Assembly (NCBI GenBank): GCA_944389745.1
Contig: CALXNM010000015.1
Location: 1 to 33,277 of the forward strand
DNA length: 33,277 nucleotides
Source of the DNA: an uncultured Clostridia bacterium
Lineage (GTDB): Bacteria > Bacillota > Clostridia > TANB77 > CAG-508
Direction: 5' to 3'
Shown in pieces: positions 14,435 through 23,413 of this stretch (position 1 is the stretch's first letter; every line of letters begins with the position of its first letter). The notes under the pieces were generated by a model. The model saw only the letters and a list, made by a program, of their open reading frames with translations. It did not search any database and was not told the origin of the DNA. The position numbers and the translations under genes are program-made.

Positions 14435-15217
14435 TTAACTAATTTTTTTATTAGTTTCTGCATTATTCTTTTTATTATTTTTTTCAACGGTTATGTTTCC
14501 AAAAAGTTTTTCTTGTGATGTTAGTACTTTACTTCTTCTTGAAAGTTCAAGAAGTCCTGTAAATGCTGTTACGATTTCTGGTTTAGAGCATTTTTTTGAA
14601 GAAAATAAATTGTTAAATACAAATCTTTTATGATGTAATAATTCTCTAAACATTGTTTTTACTTTATCTGCTACTGTAAAAGTTTCTGTAATAGCAATTT
14701 TTTCTATATTTTTTGCATTTTCGTTTAATCTTGAAGCATTTTTATTTACTATTTCTGAATATATATCTGATATTGTATCTTTTTTATATTCTTTTTCTAA
14801 TTTTTGTTTTGGTAATTCTATTATTTCTGGAGCTTTAAAAACTGTATCTCCGCTATCTTCATACATTTTACGTAATGTTTTAGTAATTTCTTTATATCTT
14901 TTGTATTCAAGTATTCTTTGTAAAAGTTCTTCTTCTGTAAGTTCTTTTTCATCTTCTACTTGATTTGGTAATAGATTTTTAGATTTGATATAAAGAAGTG
15001 TTGATGCCATTACTAGAAACTCGCTAGTTACTTCTAAGTTCATTTTTTCCATTTCATTTATATATTCTATATATTGGTCTGTTATTTTACTTAGATTAAT
15101 TTCATATATATTCATTTTATTTTTATCTATTAAATGGCATAGTAAATCTAGAGGACCTTCAAAGTTCTCTAGTTTTACTTTATATTTATTTGTTTCTAAT
15201 GTTAATATATTTTGCAT
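14435..15217 (-). CDS. scpA: Segregation and condensation protein A
   Basis: The kleisin subunit of the Smc-ScpAB condensin. 260 residues: N-terminal ENFEGPLDLLCHLIDKNKMNIYEI, the family hallmark that binds the Smc neck; a central LYIKSKNLLP motif and acidic helix; and a C-terminal winged-helix region (VADKVKTMFRELL). It is one base from recX, so coupling is likely. The usual partner scpB is not next to it or elsewhere in this window. Confidence 0.93.
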   Translation of the reverse strand: MQNILTLETNKYKVKLENFEGPLDLLCHLIDKNKMNIYEINLSKITDQYIEYINEMEKMNLEVTSEFLVMASTLLYIKSKNLLPNQVEDEKELTEEELLQRILEYKRYKEITKTLRKMYEDSGDTVFKAPEIIELPKQKLEKEYKKDTISDIYSEIVNKNASRLNENAKNIEKIAITETFTVADKVKTMFRELLHHKRFVFNNLFSSKKCSKPEIVTAFTGLLELSRRSKVLTSQEKLFGNITVEKNNKKNNAETNKKIS

Positions 15218-15218
15218 T

Positions 15219-15683
15219 TTATTCTCCCGTTTTTTCTATTGCAATCTTTATTAAATCTAATTTATATCCTTTTTTTAATAAATATTGGATTATATCTTGT
15301 TCTTCCATGCCATTACTTTTTTTAATGATAATATTCTTAGCCGAATTTATTTCATATTCTTCTAATGTATCTGCATTTTTATAAAAATAGTCATCTACTA
15401 AATCTTTATTTAATCCCTTAGATACTAGTTTGTATTTAAGTTCTTTTAATGATAGATTTCTTATATTAATAAATTCTGATACAGACCTTTCAATATAATT
15501 GTTATCATCAATATATCCGTTTTCTTTTAAATCTTCAATAACATCATCTAATAATTCTTGATCATCAATATTACTAAACTTTCTTCTTACTTCTTGCTCT
15601 GTTCTTTTCTTGTACATTATGTATTTCATCACTTTAGTTTTTAATTTATCTAACTTTTCAAACTCTTCTAAATTATATGTCAT
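15219..15683 (-). CDS. recX: RecX family regulatory protein
   Basis: A modulator of RecA filaments. The 154-residue protein is all-helical, with the three tandem three-helix repeats of the family: AMYKKRTEQEVRRKF-like first repeat, LKELKYKLVSKGLN second, IIQYLLKKGYKLDLIKIAI third. It lies 32 bp downstream of recA in the same operon, which is the standard context. Confidence 0.9.
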   Translation of the reverse strand: MTYNLEEFEKLDKLKTKVMKYIMYKKRTEQEVRRKFSNIDDQELLDDVIEDLKENGYIDDNNYIERSVSEFINIRNLSLKELKYKLVSKGLNKDLVDDYFYKNADTLEEYEINSAKNIIIKKSNGMEEQDIIQYLLKKGYKLDLIKIAIEKTGE

Positions 15684-15715
15684 ATTATTTCCTAACTCTC
15701 TATCTTATTTTTGTA

Positions 15716-16777
15716 TTACTCTTTAGGTTCTTTTTCTTGCTCTTGATCTACTTCTTGATCATCTCCTAAACTTTTTTCAAAAGCTGCATTAAAGTTATCT
15801 CTTATTTTTTGTTCAACTTCTTTTGCCACATCTGGATTTTCAGCTAAGTATTTCTTTACATTTTCTCTACCTTGTCCAATTCTTTCTCCGTTATAGCTAA
15901 ACCAAGAACCTGCTTTATCTATAATATCTAAGTTTACTGCTATATCTAAAATATTTCCTTCTTTAGAAATTCCTTTTCCATAAATAATATCAAATTCTGC
16001 TTCTCTGAATGGTGGAGCAACTTTATTTTTTACAACTTTTACTCTAGCTCTATTTCCTATAACTTCACCATCTTGTTTTATGTTTTCTATTCTTCTAATA
16101 TCTAGTCTTACAGATGCATAATATTTTAATGCTCTACCACCAGCTGTTGTTTCTGGATTTCCAAACATAACACCAACTTTTTCTCTTAATTGGTTTATAA
16201 ATACAACAACTGCTTTTGATTTATTTATAACACCTGCAAGTTTTCTTAAAGCTTGTGACATAAGTCTTGCTTGTAATCCAACATGTGCATCTCCCATGTC
16301 TCCATCTATTTCAGCTTTTGGTACTAGAGCTGCAACAGAGTCTACTACAATTATATCTACTGCACCACTTCTTACTAGTGCTTCTGTAATCTCTAGTGCT
16401 TGCTCTCCTGTATCTGGTTGTGAAACTATTAGATTATCTATATCTACCCCTAAATGTTTTGAATAAACTGGATCAAGAGCATGTTCTGCATCGATAAATG
16501 CTGCTTCTCCACCTAATTTTTGAGCTTCTGCTATCATATGTAATGCAAGTGTAGTTTTTCCTGATGATTCAGGTCCATATACTTCCACTATTCTACCTCT
16601 AGGAATTCCTCCTATACCTAATGCTATATCTAGACTTAAAGCTCCTGTTGGAATTGCTTCTACTTCCATTGCTCCAAAGTCTCCTAATTTCATTACTGAA
16701 CCTTTGCCAAATTGTTTTTCTATTTGACCTAAAGCTGCCTCTAATGCTCTCATTTTTTCTGGGTTTTGATTACTCAT
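15716..16777 (-). CDS. recA: Recombinase RecA
   Basis: The DNA-strand exchange ATPase and SOS co-protease. 353 residues, with Walker [10 protein letters not shown] (68-76), Walker [13 protein letters not shown], the [19 protein letters not shown] loop region and an acidic C-terminal tail ending in E/Q/K repeats. Length is standard. GGAGGAAG precedes the ATG. The promoter is TTGACA-16-TATAAT with a LexA-like palindrome immediately downstream of the -10 element. Confidence 0.99.
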   Translation of the reverse strand: MSNQNPEKMRALEAALGQIEKQFGKGSVMKLGDFGAMEVEAIPTGALSLDIALGIGGIPRGRIVEVYGPESSGKTTLALHMIAEAQKLGGEAAFIDAEHALDPVYSKHLGVDIDNLIVSQPDTGEQALEITEALVRSGAVDIIVVDSVAALVPKAEIDGDMGDAHVGLQARLMSQALRKLAGVINKSKAVVVFINQLREKVGVMFGNPETTAGGRALKYYASVRLDIRRIENIKQDGEVIGNRARVKVVKNKVAPPFREAEFDIIYGKGISKEGNILDIAVNLDIIDKAGSWFSYNGERIGQGRENVKKYLAENPDVAKEVEQKIRDNFNAAFEKSLGDDQEVDQEQEKEPKE

Positions 16778-16795
16778 TTATTTCTTCCTCCTTAT

Positions 16796-16837
16796 AAACA
16801 ACTGTTTGTATTATATACTATTATTTTTATTTGTCAA
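16796..16837 (-). promoter_or_regulatory. recA promoter with LexA-like operator
   Basis: On minus: TTGACA (16837-16832), 16-bp spacer, TATAAT (16815-16810). AAACAGTTGTTT (16807-16796) sits at the expected transcription start, where a bound repressor would block initiation. Confidence 0.7.
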
Positions 16838-16859
16838 GAGTTTTTTTATTAATATTTTT

Positions 16860-18446
16860 TTACTGTCTATACCATGTTTCAAAATTATTGTATACTGTAT
16901 AATTATTTGGAATAATTGAACCTGTTAATCTAATACTATAAACAACTTTATCTATATTTCTATATAAACAAATATAAGGCATTTCATCTTCAAAAATTTG
17001 TACTATTCTGTTGTATTTTTCTTTTAAAGTATTTTCGTCAGATATGTTTTTAACTTCATTTAATATTGACGTCATTTCTTCATTTTCATAATTAGCTATA
17101 TTGTTTTTTCCAAAGAAATACGATAAATCTGGACTGTATCCATTATTTATACCTGTTATTATCATTTCATAATTTTTATTTTGTAAGTAATTTTTGTAAG
17201 ATGAATTTGATACTCTGTTTACATATACATTTATTCCAATATCTTCTAATTGTTTTTCTATTTCTTCAGCCACTTTTACTCTTGATTCATTACTTGAATC
17301 AACGACTAAATTAATATTTAAATATTCCGTTGTGTAGTTCTCTGTTTTTCTCCAATATCCATATCTGTATTCCCAACCAGCATCTTCTAATATTTCTCTT
17401 GCTTTTTCTTTGTCATAGTCTGATTTTCCCTCTTTATTATATAGATAACTACCATAATCTATTGGGAATGATGATACATAATTATTGTTACTAAATACAG
17501 AAGAGTTAATTTTCTTTTTATTTATAGCATAATCAATTGCTTTTCTTACTGCCTTATCTGCTAAAGGACCCTCAGAGCAATTAAAACTAATAAAATCAAG
17601 TTCTCTTCCCTTATATTGTGTGGTATTAAATCCTATTGTTCCTATATAGTCTTTTACATTAGTTTTAGAAGTACATACTAAATCTATATTTCCAATTTTT
17701 AAACTATTATAAGCATCACCCATAGTATCAAAAAAAGTAAGAACTATTCTATCAATTTTAAGCTCAACATTATTTGGATTTTCCCAATTTTCATTTTTAG
17801 ATAATTCCATTGATTCTTTAGTTGCTGCTGTTACTTTATACATTCCAGTAGCTATTGGGGCTAATCTTGATTTATAAAAGTTTTCATCTTTAAATTGTGT
17901 GCTTGATACTATCGGAAATATTAAATTATATTCAAAAAATGGTTCTTCTTTTTTTAACACAAGTCTTATAGTATTTCCGTCTATTATTTCAACTGATTTT
18001 ACATTTTGTACATTGTCTGAATACACAGATTTACCTTCTTGTAATTTTTCAATTGTAAATTTAACATCACTACCAGTAACTTGTGTTCCATCTTCCCATT
18101 TAACATTGTCTTTAAGCTTTACTAAATAAGTGGTTGCATCTAATTTAGACCACTCTGCAGCTAATCCATTTTCTATTTTATAATCTTGTGTGATTTTTAA
18201 TAATGGTTCATATAGTAATGTAGACAAATTAATAATATCTTTGTTATCAGTAATAAGTGGATTTATATTATCAAAATCTGAAATTCCTATATTTAAAATT
18301 GACTCTGTAGTTTGTGCATTTTGTTGTACTGTATTTTCTGCTATTTGAGTATTTTCTTTATTTTCATAATTAATTTTATATATGGCAAATCCAATTATAA
18401 ATACTACAAACACTATAAAAATATACTTAATTATATTTGATTTCAT
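16860..18446 (-). CDS. Extracellular solute-binding protein, family 5 (OppA/DppA-like)
   Basis: A 528-residue periplasmic-type binding protein held by an uncleaved-looking N-terminal membrane segment (about 7-24); no lipobox cysteine is visible. The mature domain starts at about 50 (LNIGISDFDNINPL) and shows the family-5 signature region (LYEPLLKITQDYKIENGLAAEWS; NVKWEDGTQVTGSDVKFTIEKL). Family members bind oligopeptides, dipeptides or nickel and deliver them to an ABC transporter. No permease or ATPase partner is nearby, so it is an orphan here, placed between recA and spoVS. It may use a transporter encoded elsewhere. Confidence 0.88.
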   Translation of the reverse strand: MKSNIIKYIFIVFVVFIIGFAIYKINYENKENTQIAENTVQQNAQTTESILNIGISDFDNINPLITDNKDIINLSTLLYEPLLKITQDYKIENGLAAEWSKLDATTYLVKLKDNVKWEDGTQVTGSDVKFTIEKLQEGKSVYSDNVQNVKSVEIIDGNTIRLVLKKEEPFFEYNLIFPIVSSTQFKDENFYKSRLAPIATGMYKVTAATKESMELSKNENWENPNNVELKIDRIVLTFFDTMGDAYNSLKIGNIDLVCTSKTNVKDYIGTIGFNTTQYKGRELDFISFNCSEGPLADKAVRKAIDYAINKKKINSSVFSNNNYVSSFPIDYGSYLYNKEGKSDYDKEKAREILEDAGWEYRYGYWRKTENYTTEYLNINLVVDSSNESRVKVAEEIEKQLEDIGINVYVNRVSNSSYKNYLQNKNYEMIITGINNGYSPDLSYFFGKNNIANYENEEMTSILNEVKNISDENTLKEKYNRIVQIFEDEMPYICLYRNIDKVVYSIRLTGSIIPNNYTVYNNFETWYRQ

Positions 18447-18499
18447 ATAGCCTCCTTGCTATATAAATATATAACATAAATCAGTTTTTTTCAACTATT

Positions 18500-18535
18500 T
18501 TAAAACAAAAAGAGACACAAATAAAATGTGCCCCC
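18500..18535 (-). terminator. Terminator after spoVS
   Basis: On minus: GGGGCACA, 7-nt loop, TGTGTCTC (two G-U pairs), then TTTTTGTTTT. Confidence 0.65.
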
Positions 18536-18558
18536 TATATATTCAATTTTCTTTTTTA

Positions 18559-18822
18559 TTATTTTCTTGATTCAACAATAAGTTTTATACCTGTTCTATC
18601 TTCTCCTTCCACTTCAACTTCTGCAAATGCAGGTATACATACTAAGTCCACCCCTGCTGGTGCTACAAATCCTCTTGCTATTGCTACAGCCTTCACCGCT
18701 TGATTAAGTGCTCCTGCTCCTATTGCTTGCATTTCTGCTTTGTTAGATTCTTTTACCAAACCTGCAATAGCTCCTGCTACTGAATTTGGATTTGATTTTG
18801 ATGAGATTTTTAAAATTTCCAT
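18559..18822 (-). CDS. spoVS: Stage V sporulation protein S
   Basis: An 87-residue nucleic-acid-binding Alba-like protein, highly conserved: MEILKISSKSNPNSVAGAIA, the QAIGAGALNQAVKAVAIARG core and IPAFAEVEVEGEDRTGI. In Bacillus it affects septation and spore coat/cortex stages, and the family also occurs in non-sporulating bacteria. AGGAGG precedes the ATG. It follows ymdB with a 133-bp gap that contains a perfect 18-bp palindrome. Confidence 0.96.
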   Translation of the reverse strand: MEILKISSKSNPNSVAGAIAGLVKESNKAEMQAIGAGALNQAVKAVAIARGFVAPAGVDLVCIPAFAEVEVEGEDRTGIKLIVESRK

Positions 18823-18874
18823 TCTTGCCTCCTATATTTTTTTATTTGTTTTATTTAACAATTATATTTATATT

Positions 18875-18892
18875 ACAATTTCTGGAAATTGT
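18875..18892. promoter_or_regulatory. 18-bp palindrome upstream of spoVS
   Basis: ACAATTTC-TG-GAAATTGT, perfect 8-bp arms around two bases. It is about 50 bp before the spoVS start. It could be an operator or part of a hairpin; no U run follows, so a terminator is less likely. Confidence 0.4.
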
Positions 18893-18955
18893 CTATAGGT
18901 TTTTGGAAAAAAAAGGAAATTTTCATCGTTCGATTTCGACATTATTTGCGTTTTA

Positions 18956-19726
18956 CTAATAGCTTATTCTTTGGACCCTTTCTGGTTTGTTTGTTTCATC
19001 ATTTAATTCAAAAATACATCCATTTAATTTGGCTTCACCTTCTGCCAATTTATATCTTTCTGGTAATGATGTAGTAAATCTTTTTATAGATGCATTCATA
19101 TCCATTCCTATAACAGATTCCTTAGGCCCTGTCATACCTAAATCTGTTATATATGCTGTACCACCTTCTGTTATCTCTTCATCTGCAGTTTGTACATGAG
19201 TATGTGTTCCAAAGATAATATTTATTTTGCCATCTAAAAAGTATTTCATTGCAATCTTTTCAGCTGTTGCTTCAGCATGAAAATCTAAAATGATTATATC
19301 AACTTCTTTACTTAGTTTATTTACTAAGTCTTCTGCTATTGTAAATGGATTTTCAGATAAAACATTCATATCTGTTCTTCCTATTAAATTCATAACTGCT
19401 ATTTTCTTGCCTTTACATTCATAAATTCCATATCCTTTTCCAGGTACTCCTCTAGAATAATTTGCTGGTCTTAACAATATTTTATCATTTATAAATGAAA
19501 AGATATCTCTTTTTCCCCATGTATGATTTCCCATTGTTAAAACGTCTATCTTCATAGATTTTAATGTATTAAAATCTTTTGTAGTAAGTCCCATTCCTCC
19601 TGATGTATTTTCTGCATTTACAACTACAAAATCTATATTATTTTCTTGGATTAATCTTGGTAACATTTCTTTTAATTTATTAAGTCCTATGTTTCCTACA
19701 ATATCCCCTATTGCTAATATTTTCAT
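18956..19726 (-). CDS. ymdB: YmdB family metallophosphoesterase (TIGR00282)
   Basis: A 256-residue calcineurin-like phosphodiesterase. It starts with MKILAIGDIVGNIGLNKLKEMLP and has VVVNAENTSGGMGLT, the GNHTW metal motif (TMGNHTWGKRD) and the IFGTHTHVQTAD motif. Bacillus YmdB hydrolyses cyclic nucleotides in vitro and affects motility and biofilm decisions. Proximity to spoVS and recA is a conserved Firmicutes context; RNase Y (rny), often in the same run, is not here. Confidence 0.92.
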   Translation of the reverse strand: MKILAIGDIVGNIGLNKLKEMLPRLIQENNIDFVVVNAENTSGGMGLTTKDFNTLKSMKIDVLTMGNHTWGKRDIFSFINDKILLRPANYSRGVPGKGYGIYECKGKKIAVMNLIGRTDMNVLSENPFTIAEDLVNKLSKEVDIIILDFHAEATAEKIAMKYFLDGKINIIFGTHTHVQTADEEITEGGTAYITDLGMTGPKESVIGMDMNASIKRFTTSLPERYKLAEGEAKLNGCIFELNDETNKPERVQRISY

Positions 19727-19829
19727 TCTTACATTTCACACTCCTCTACATTTCCTTGTGCATTATATCATACATGTTGTATTATTGTAAATTTTCTATG
19801 GATTAATTAATTTACTTATTTCTCTTATA

Positions 19830-20744
19830 TTAAATATTTTGATAATATGCTTTTATTTTATCTAGTTCTTCAATTAATTTTTCTTTTTTAGCATTATCAG
19901 TTGTTATTGCTATTTCAGATTCTAATTTAGTAATTTGAAAACTTAATAATAATTTATTATTTGAGTATATTGTTTTATTTATATCAGTTTTGTTTTGTTT
20001 TTCTTCTAATTTATCAATTCTTGTTTTTAAAGCTTTACTATGCCCCTCTAATTTTTCTTTAATTTCATTTGACTCTCTTTTATGAAGTCTAGCTTCAGAA
20101 TTTCCCATTCTCTTAGGTGCTTTTTTCATTGTTTTTGCTTCTTGTTTTGACTTTATCAATGCTTTTTTAAGCTTTTCTTTTTCTTTTGTATATTTGTCAT
20201 ATTCAAACTGTTCTCTTTCTGTTTCAGCATCTTTTTGTTTTTTATATGAAGTATAATTACCTTTATATTTTTTTACTTTTCCATTTTCAATTTCTATAAT
20301 TGATGTGCATACCTTATCTAACAAATTTCTATCATGTGATATTACTAAAACAATTCCATTATATTCATTAAGGTTTTCTATAAGGTTTTCTATATTGTAA
20401 ATATCCAAATTTGTTGAAGGCTCATCAGCTAATAATATATTTGAATTTTTTTCTGTTCTTTCGTTTATTATTTCGAGCATTTTTTCTCCGCCACTTAATG
20501 AATCTGTCCTATTTTTTTCAATATCATCAAGCTGTTTTATAAATGATATATTTCCTATTACTTGTACTTTACCTTTATCATAATCCATTTCATTTGCAAT
20601 TATTTTTAGTAAAGTGGTCTTACCGCTTCCATTTATTCCTACTATTCCAACTTTTTCGTTTTCATTTATTTCAATATTTTCAATATTCAATATTTCTCTA
20701 TCTCCAAAATATTTTATAACATTTAATAGCTTTATTTTACACAT
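19830..20744 (-). CDS. ABC-F protein with only one ATPase domain
   Basis: A 304-residue ABC-F protein. The first nucleotide-binding domain is complete: Walker A GINGSGKT (36-43), LSGGEK (83-88), ILLADEPS (103-110) and H-loop His137. A basic, charged coiled linker with KAPKRMGNSEARLHK follows, as in antibiotic-resistance ABC-F proteins of the Lsa/Vga/Msr type. Those have a second ATPase domain and reach ~500 residues. Here the linker passes directly to a helical tail resembling the family's C-terminal end. Only ~100 bp follow before ymdB, so the second domain is not in a shifted frame nearby. It may be a degenerate gene or a half-size form that dimerises. A hairpin covers its ribosome-binding site. 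Confidence 0.75.
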   Translation of the reverse strand: MCKIKLLNVIKYFGDREILNIENIEINENEKVGIVGINGSGKTTLLKIIANEMDYDKGKVQVIGNISFIKQLDDIEKNRTDSLSGGEKMLEIINERTEKNSNILLADEPSTNLDIYNIENLIENLNEYNGIVLVISHDRNLLDKVCTSIIEIENGKVKKYKGNYTSYKKQKDAETEREQFEYDKYTKEKEKLKKALIKSKQEAKTMKKAPKRMGNSEARLHKRESNEIKEKLEGHSKALKTRIDKLEEKQNKTDINKTIYSNNKLLLSFQITKLESEIAITTDNAKKEKLIEELDKIKAYYQNI

Positions 20745-20749
20745 GAAAA

Positions 20750-20780
20750 ATCCCTCCTTTTTTCATACTTAAGAAGGGAT
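20750..20780 (-). promoter_or_regulatory. Hairpin hiding the ABC-F Shine-Dalgarno
   Basis: AUCCCUUCUU pairs with AAGGAGGGAU (10 pairs, one G-U), enclosing the GGAGG of the ABC-F gene. It starts at the predicted 5' end of the mRNA. This suggests control at translation. Confidence 0.6.
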
Positions 20781-20809
20781 ATTATACTATATTTCTATAA
20801 TAACTGCAA
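20781..20809 (-). promoter_or_regulatory. Promoter of the ABC-F gene
   Basis: On minus: TTGCAG (20809-20804), 17-bp spacer, TATAAT (20786-20781). Confidence 0.7.
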
Positions 20810-20830
20810 CTTAATAATTATAAAAATATA

Positions 20831-22489
20831 TTATTCAATTTTTCCGGCCAATTCATTTTGACGTTTATATAAATATACATTTACCAAAACCGTTATTAAT
20901 AAATATATTGCAGCTATCATTGTAAGTACTATATAAACTGATATAATCTGCGTAGTTTTTGCATAAAGAATTAGTAATCCTATACTTATTATAGAAAATA
21001 TCATCGGAAATATCAAATTAAAGTTTTGTTTTACTACAGCATATTCTGAATCCCATTGTAATTTTGGTCTTTTTAAATCTATTAATAACATTAAAAAGCT
21101 TTGTGCTATATTCATAATCATAGAAATTACAAATACCACTATTAAATCTAATATAGATGTTTTTAATAAATATTCGCTAACAGTTAATACTATGATAATT
21201 GAAAATAAGTTCATTACTATGTTTGGAATAGTTTTATATATATATTGTTTATATAATGGTACTGGTATGTACTTCATAAATATTGCATTTTTTCCATCTC
21301 TTGATATTGCTGTTATTGATATGTATACGACCATTGAAAAGAATTGGGTTATTCCTATTATAGTTAATAGTATTACTCCATTAGCATTTACAGTTGATAA
21401 AGCTTTCATTATTTCATTTATGGTTTCTTCATCAAAACTGATTAATACTAAAGCAATACATAATATAGGTAGTAGTATTGCTGGTAATACACATTGTACT
21501 AAGTACACTGGATTTCTTAGTAATGTTTTAAACTCTTTTGCAACATATCTTCTTCCAACACCTTTTCTTTTTGTAGCTGTTTTAATTTTTTTCTTTTTCT
21601 TCTTATTTTCTCCACTAAATAAACTTCCTACTAAGCCTTTAAAATATAGTTTTTGTGATAGTAAAGCATATACGGCATATGCAATAGCAGTTATCCCTAT
21701 CACTCTTGCAAATTCTAAAATCATTGTAAAAATATTATTACTTAAAATTGCATTAATAGAATATTTTAAAGTTGGAAAATATCCTTTTATAAGTTCTATC
21801 ATGCCATTGGCTTTAGTTAGCATTTGAGCCAATTGCTCATCTGAAATAGATTGTTCATCTATTTTCACCATAGCTATTGAAAATGCTATTGTAATCGCAA
21901 ACACTAGAAAAGTTGTAAATAATTGAAATTTATTTTTGTTTTTTGTTATTTTAGAAAAACTCATTAATATCATTACAATTAAAGATAATAACACTGTAGG
22001 CAAAATTGGGAGTAATATTAATGTTATTAATACAGGTGCATAAAACATTGGCCCACAATTCATTTTAAAGCCATATACTATAAGTGGTATTAATCCTACA
22101 ATTATTTCTATAAAATATTGTACAATTATTATTACATTAGTCCTTGCAATTATTATTTGATACGGTTTAAGTGGCAGTGGTAATATATATTCTGTATCTT
22201 TTGTAAAATATAGCATATTTACACTAGAAAAAACTGATTGTATTATTGTTAAAATCAGTACTAAAAATAGTACTAATCCAACAAATGTTGTTTCTTGATG
22301 TGATTGCTCTAATACATCTATCATATTAGAACTAAAAAATCCTATTATTCCTGCTATAATTACAAAAAGAATGAAATATAAAATTCTTCTTATTTTTTTA
22401 TTCTTCTTAGCATTTTCATAATATCTTGATTGCATTCTTTGTAGGGAAGTTTTTAAGAACACAATTGTTAATAAAATTGTTTTAATCAT
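20831..22489 (-). CDS. ABC exporter permease
   Basis: A 552-residue integral membrane protein with about twelve hydrophobic segments in two halves, joined by a basic cytoplasmic stretch (GENKKKKKKIKTATKRKG) near residue 290-310. It has the look of large putative ABC-2-type export permeases of Firmicutes. It overlaps the end of the ATPase gene by 8 bp, so the pair forms a two-component exporter. Substrate unknown; drug, peptide or lipid export are all possible. Confidence 0.8.
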   Translation of the reverse strand: MIKTILLTIVFLKTSLQRMQSRYYENAKKNKKIRRILYFILFVIIAGIIGFFSSNMIDVLEQSHQETTFVGLVLFLVLILTIIQSVFSSVNMLYFTKDTEYILPLPLKPYQIIIARTNVIIIVQYFIEIIVGLIPLIVYGFKMNCGPMFYAPVLITLILLPILPTVLLSLIVMILMSFSKITKNKNKFQLFTTFLVFAITIAFSIAMVKIDEQSISDEQLAQMLTKANGMIELIKGYFPTLKYSINAILSNNIFTMILEFARVIGITAIAYAVYALLSQKLYFKGLVGSLFSGENKKKKKKIKTATKRKGVGRRYVAKEFKTLLRNPVYLVQCVLPAILLPILCIALVLISFDEETINEIMKALSTVNANGVILLTIIGITQFFSMVVYISITAISRDGKNAIFMKYIPVPLYKQYIYKTIPNIVMNLFSIIIVLTVSEYLLKTSILDLIVVFVISMIMNIAQSFLMLLIDLKRPKLQWDSEYAVVKQNFNLIFPMIFSIISIGLLILYAKTTQIISVYIVLTMIAAIYLLITVLVNVYLYKRQNELAGKIE

Positions 22490-23207
22490 CTTCTGTAATC
22501 TCCAAGAATAATTCTTCTAAAGATGTTTCTTCTTTGAATTTTGCTTTCATTTCTTCAAAAGTACCAACAGACACTAACTTTCCTTTATTGATAATCCCTA
22601 CCCTATCACATAATCTTTCAGCAACATCTAATATATGAGTTGAGAAAAATACAGCATTTCCATTTTTAGTATGTTCTCTCATCATTTCTTTTAAATCAAA
22701 TGAAGACTTTGGATCTAAACCAGTCATTGGCTCATCTAAAATCCAGTTCTTAGGATTTGATATAAGTGCACCACATATAACTATTTTTTGTCTCATTCCA
22801 TGAGAATAACTTTCGATAGTGTTGTTTAAATTGTCATATATTTCAAATTTTTTAGTTAATTTTTCTATTCTTTCTTGACTTTCTTCAATTGGCACATCAT
22901 AAATTTCTGCTAAAAAATTCAAGTATTCAATTCCTTTAAGTTTTAAAAATATATCTGGGCTGTCTGGCACAAATCCAAATCTTTTCTTTGCCTCTATAGG
23001 ATTGCTTCTTATACTATATCCATCTACTAAAATATCTCCACCGTCAGGTTCTAAAATTCCTGTTATCATTCTTATTGTAGTTGTTTTCCCTGCACCATTT
23101 GGTCCTAAGAATCCAAATATTTCCCCATCTTTTATCTCTAAATTTAAAGAGTCAACTGATTTTTGGTTTTTTACATATGATTTTGAAACATTTTTTATCT
23201 CTATCAT
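22482..23207 (-). CDS. ABC transporter ATP-binding protein
   Basis: A 241-residue ATPase. Walker A GPNGAGKTT (35-43), the signature-like SYSHGMRQK, Walker B NWILDEPMTGLD and the switch His in FFSTHILDVAERLCD. It energises the overlapping permease. AGGAGG precedes the ATG. The sequence resembles ABC-2-type exporter ATPases (CcmA/YthP-like). Confidence 0.92.
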   Translation of the reverse strand: MIEIKNVSKSYVKNQKSVDSLNLEIKDGEIFGFLGPNGAGKTTTIRMITGILEPDGGDILVDGYSIRSNPIEAKKRFGFVPDSPDIFLKLKGIEYLNFLAEIYDVPIEESQERIEKLTKKFEIYDNLNNTIESYSHGMRQKIVICGALISNPKNWILDEPMTGLDPKSSFDLKEMMREHTKNGNAVFFSTHILDVAERLCDRVGIINKGKLVSVGTFEEMKAKFKEETSLEELFLEITEDD

Positions 23208-23356
23208 ATTTTCCTCCTATAAACATTTAATTTACTTTTTAATTTTACAATCCGCTTATTTATTTATAATTCATTAATAATCATATTATATCAAAAAGTA
23301 TATTATTGGTCTATTTATTTCTTAGTTTTTAATCAATTTTACTTCTATAATGAAAA

Positions 23357-23403
23357 AAATTCAATAAGTATATAAAATAATATTATAGTTACTTATTGAA
23401 TTT
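23357..23403 (-). terminator. Terminator after the CmpB-like gene
   Basis: Perfect 14-bp stem AAATTCAATAAGTA/TACTTATTGAATTT with a 19-nt loop, then a U run on minus. Confidence 0.8.
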
Positions 23404-23413
23404 CTATGATTTA

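Noticed and set aside
21192..21827. A long plus-strand open frame of 211 codons
   Set aside because: It is antisense to the ABC permease gene, has no promoter or ribosome-binding site, and its hydrophobicity mirrors the AT-rich membrane-protein gene.
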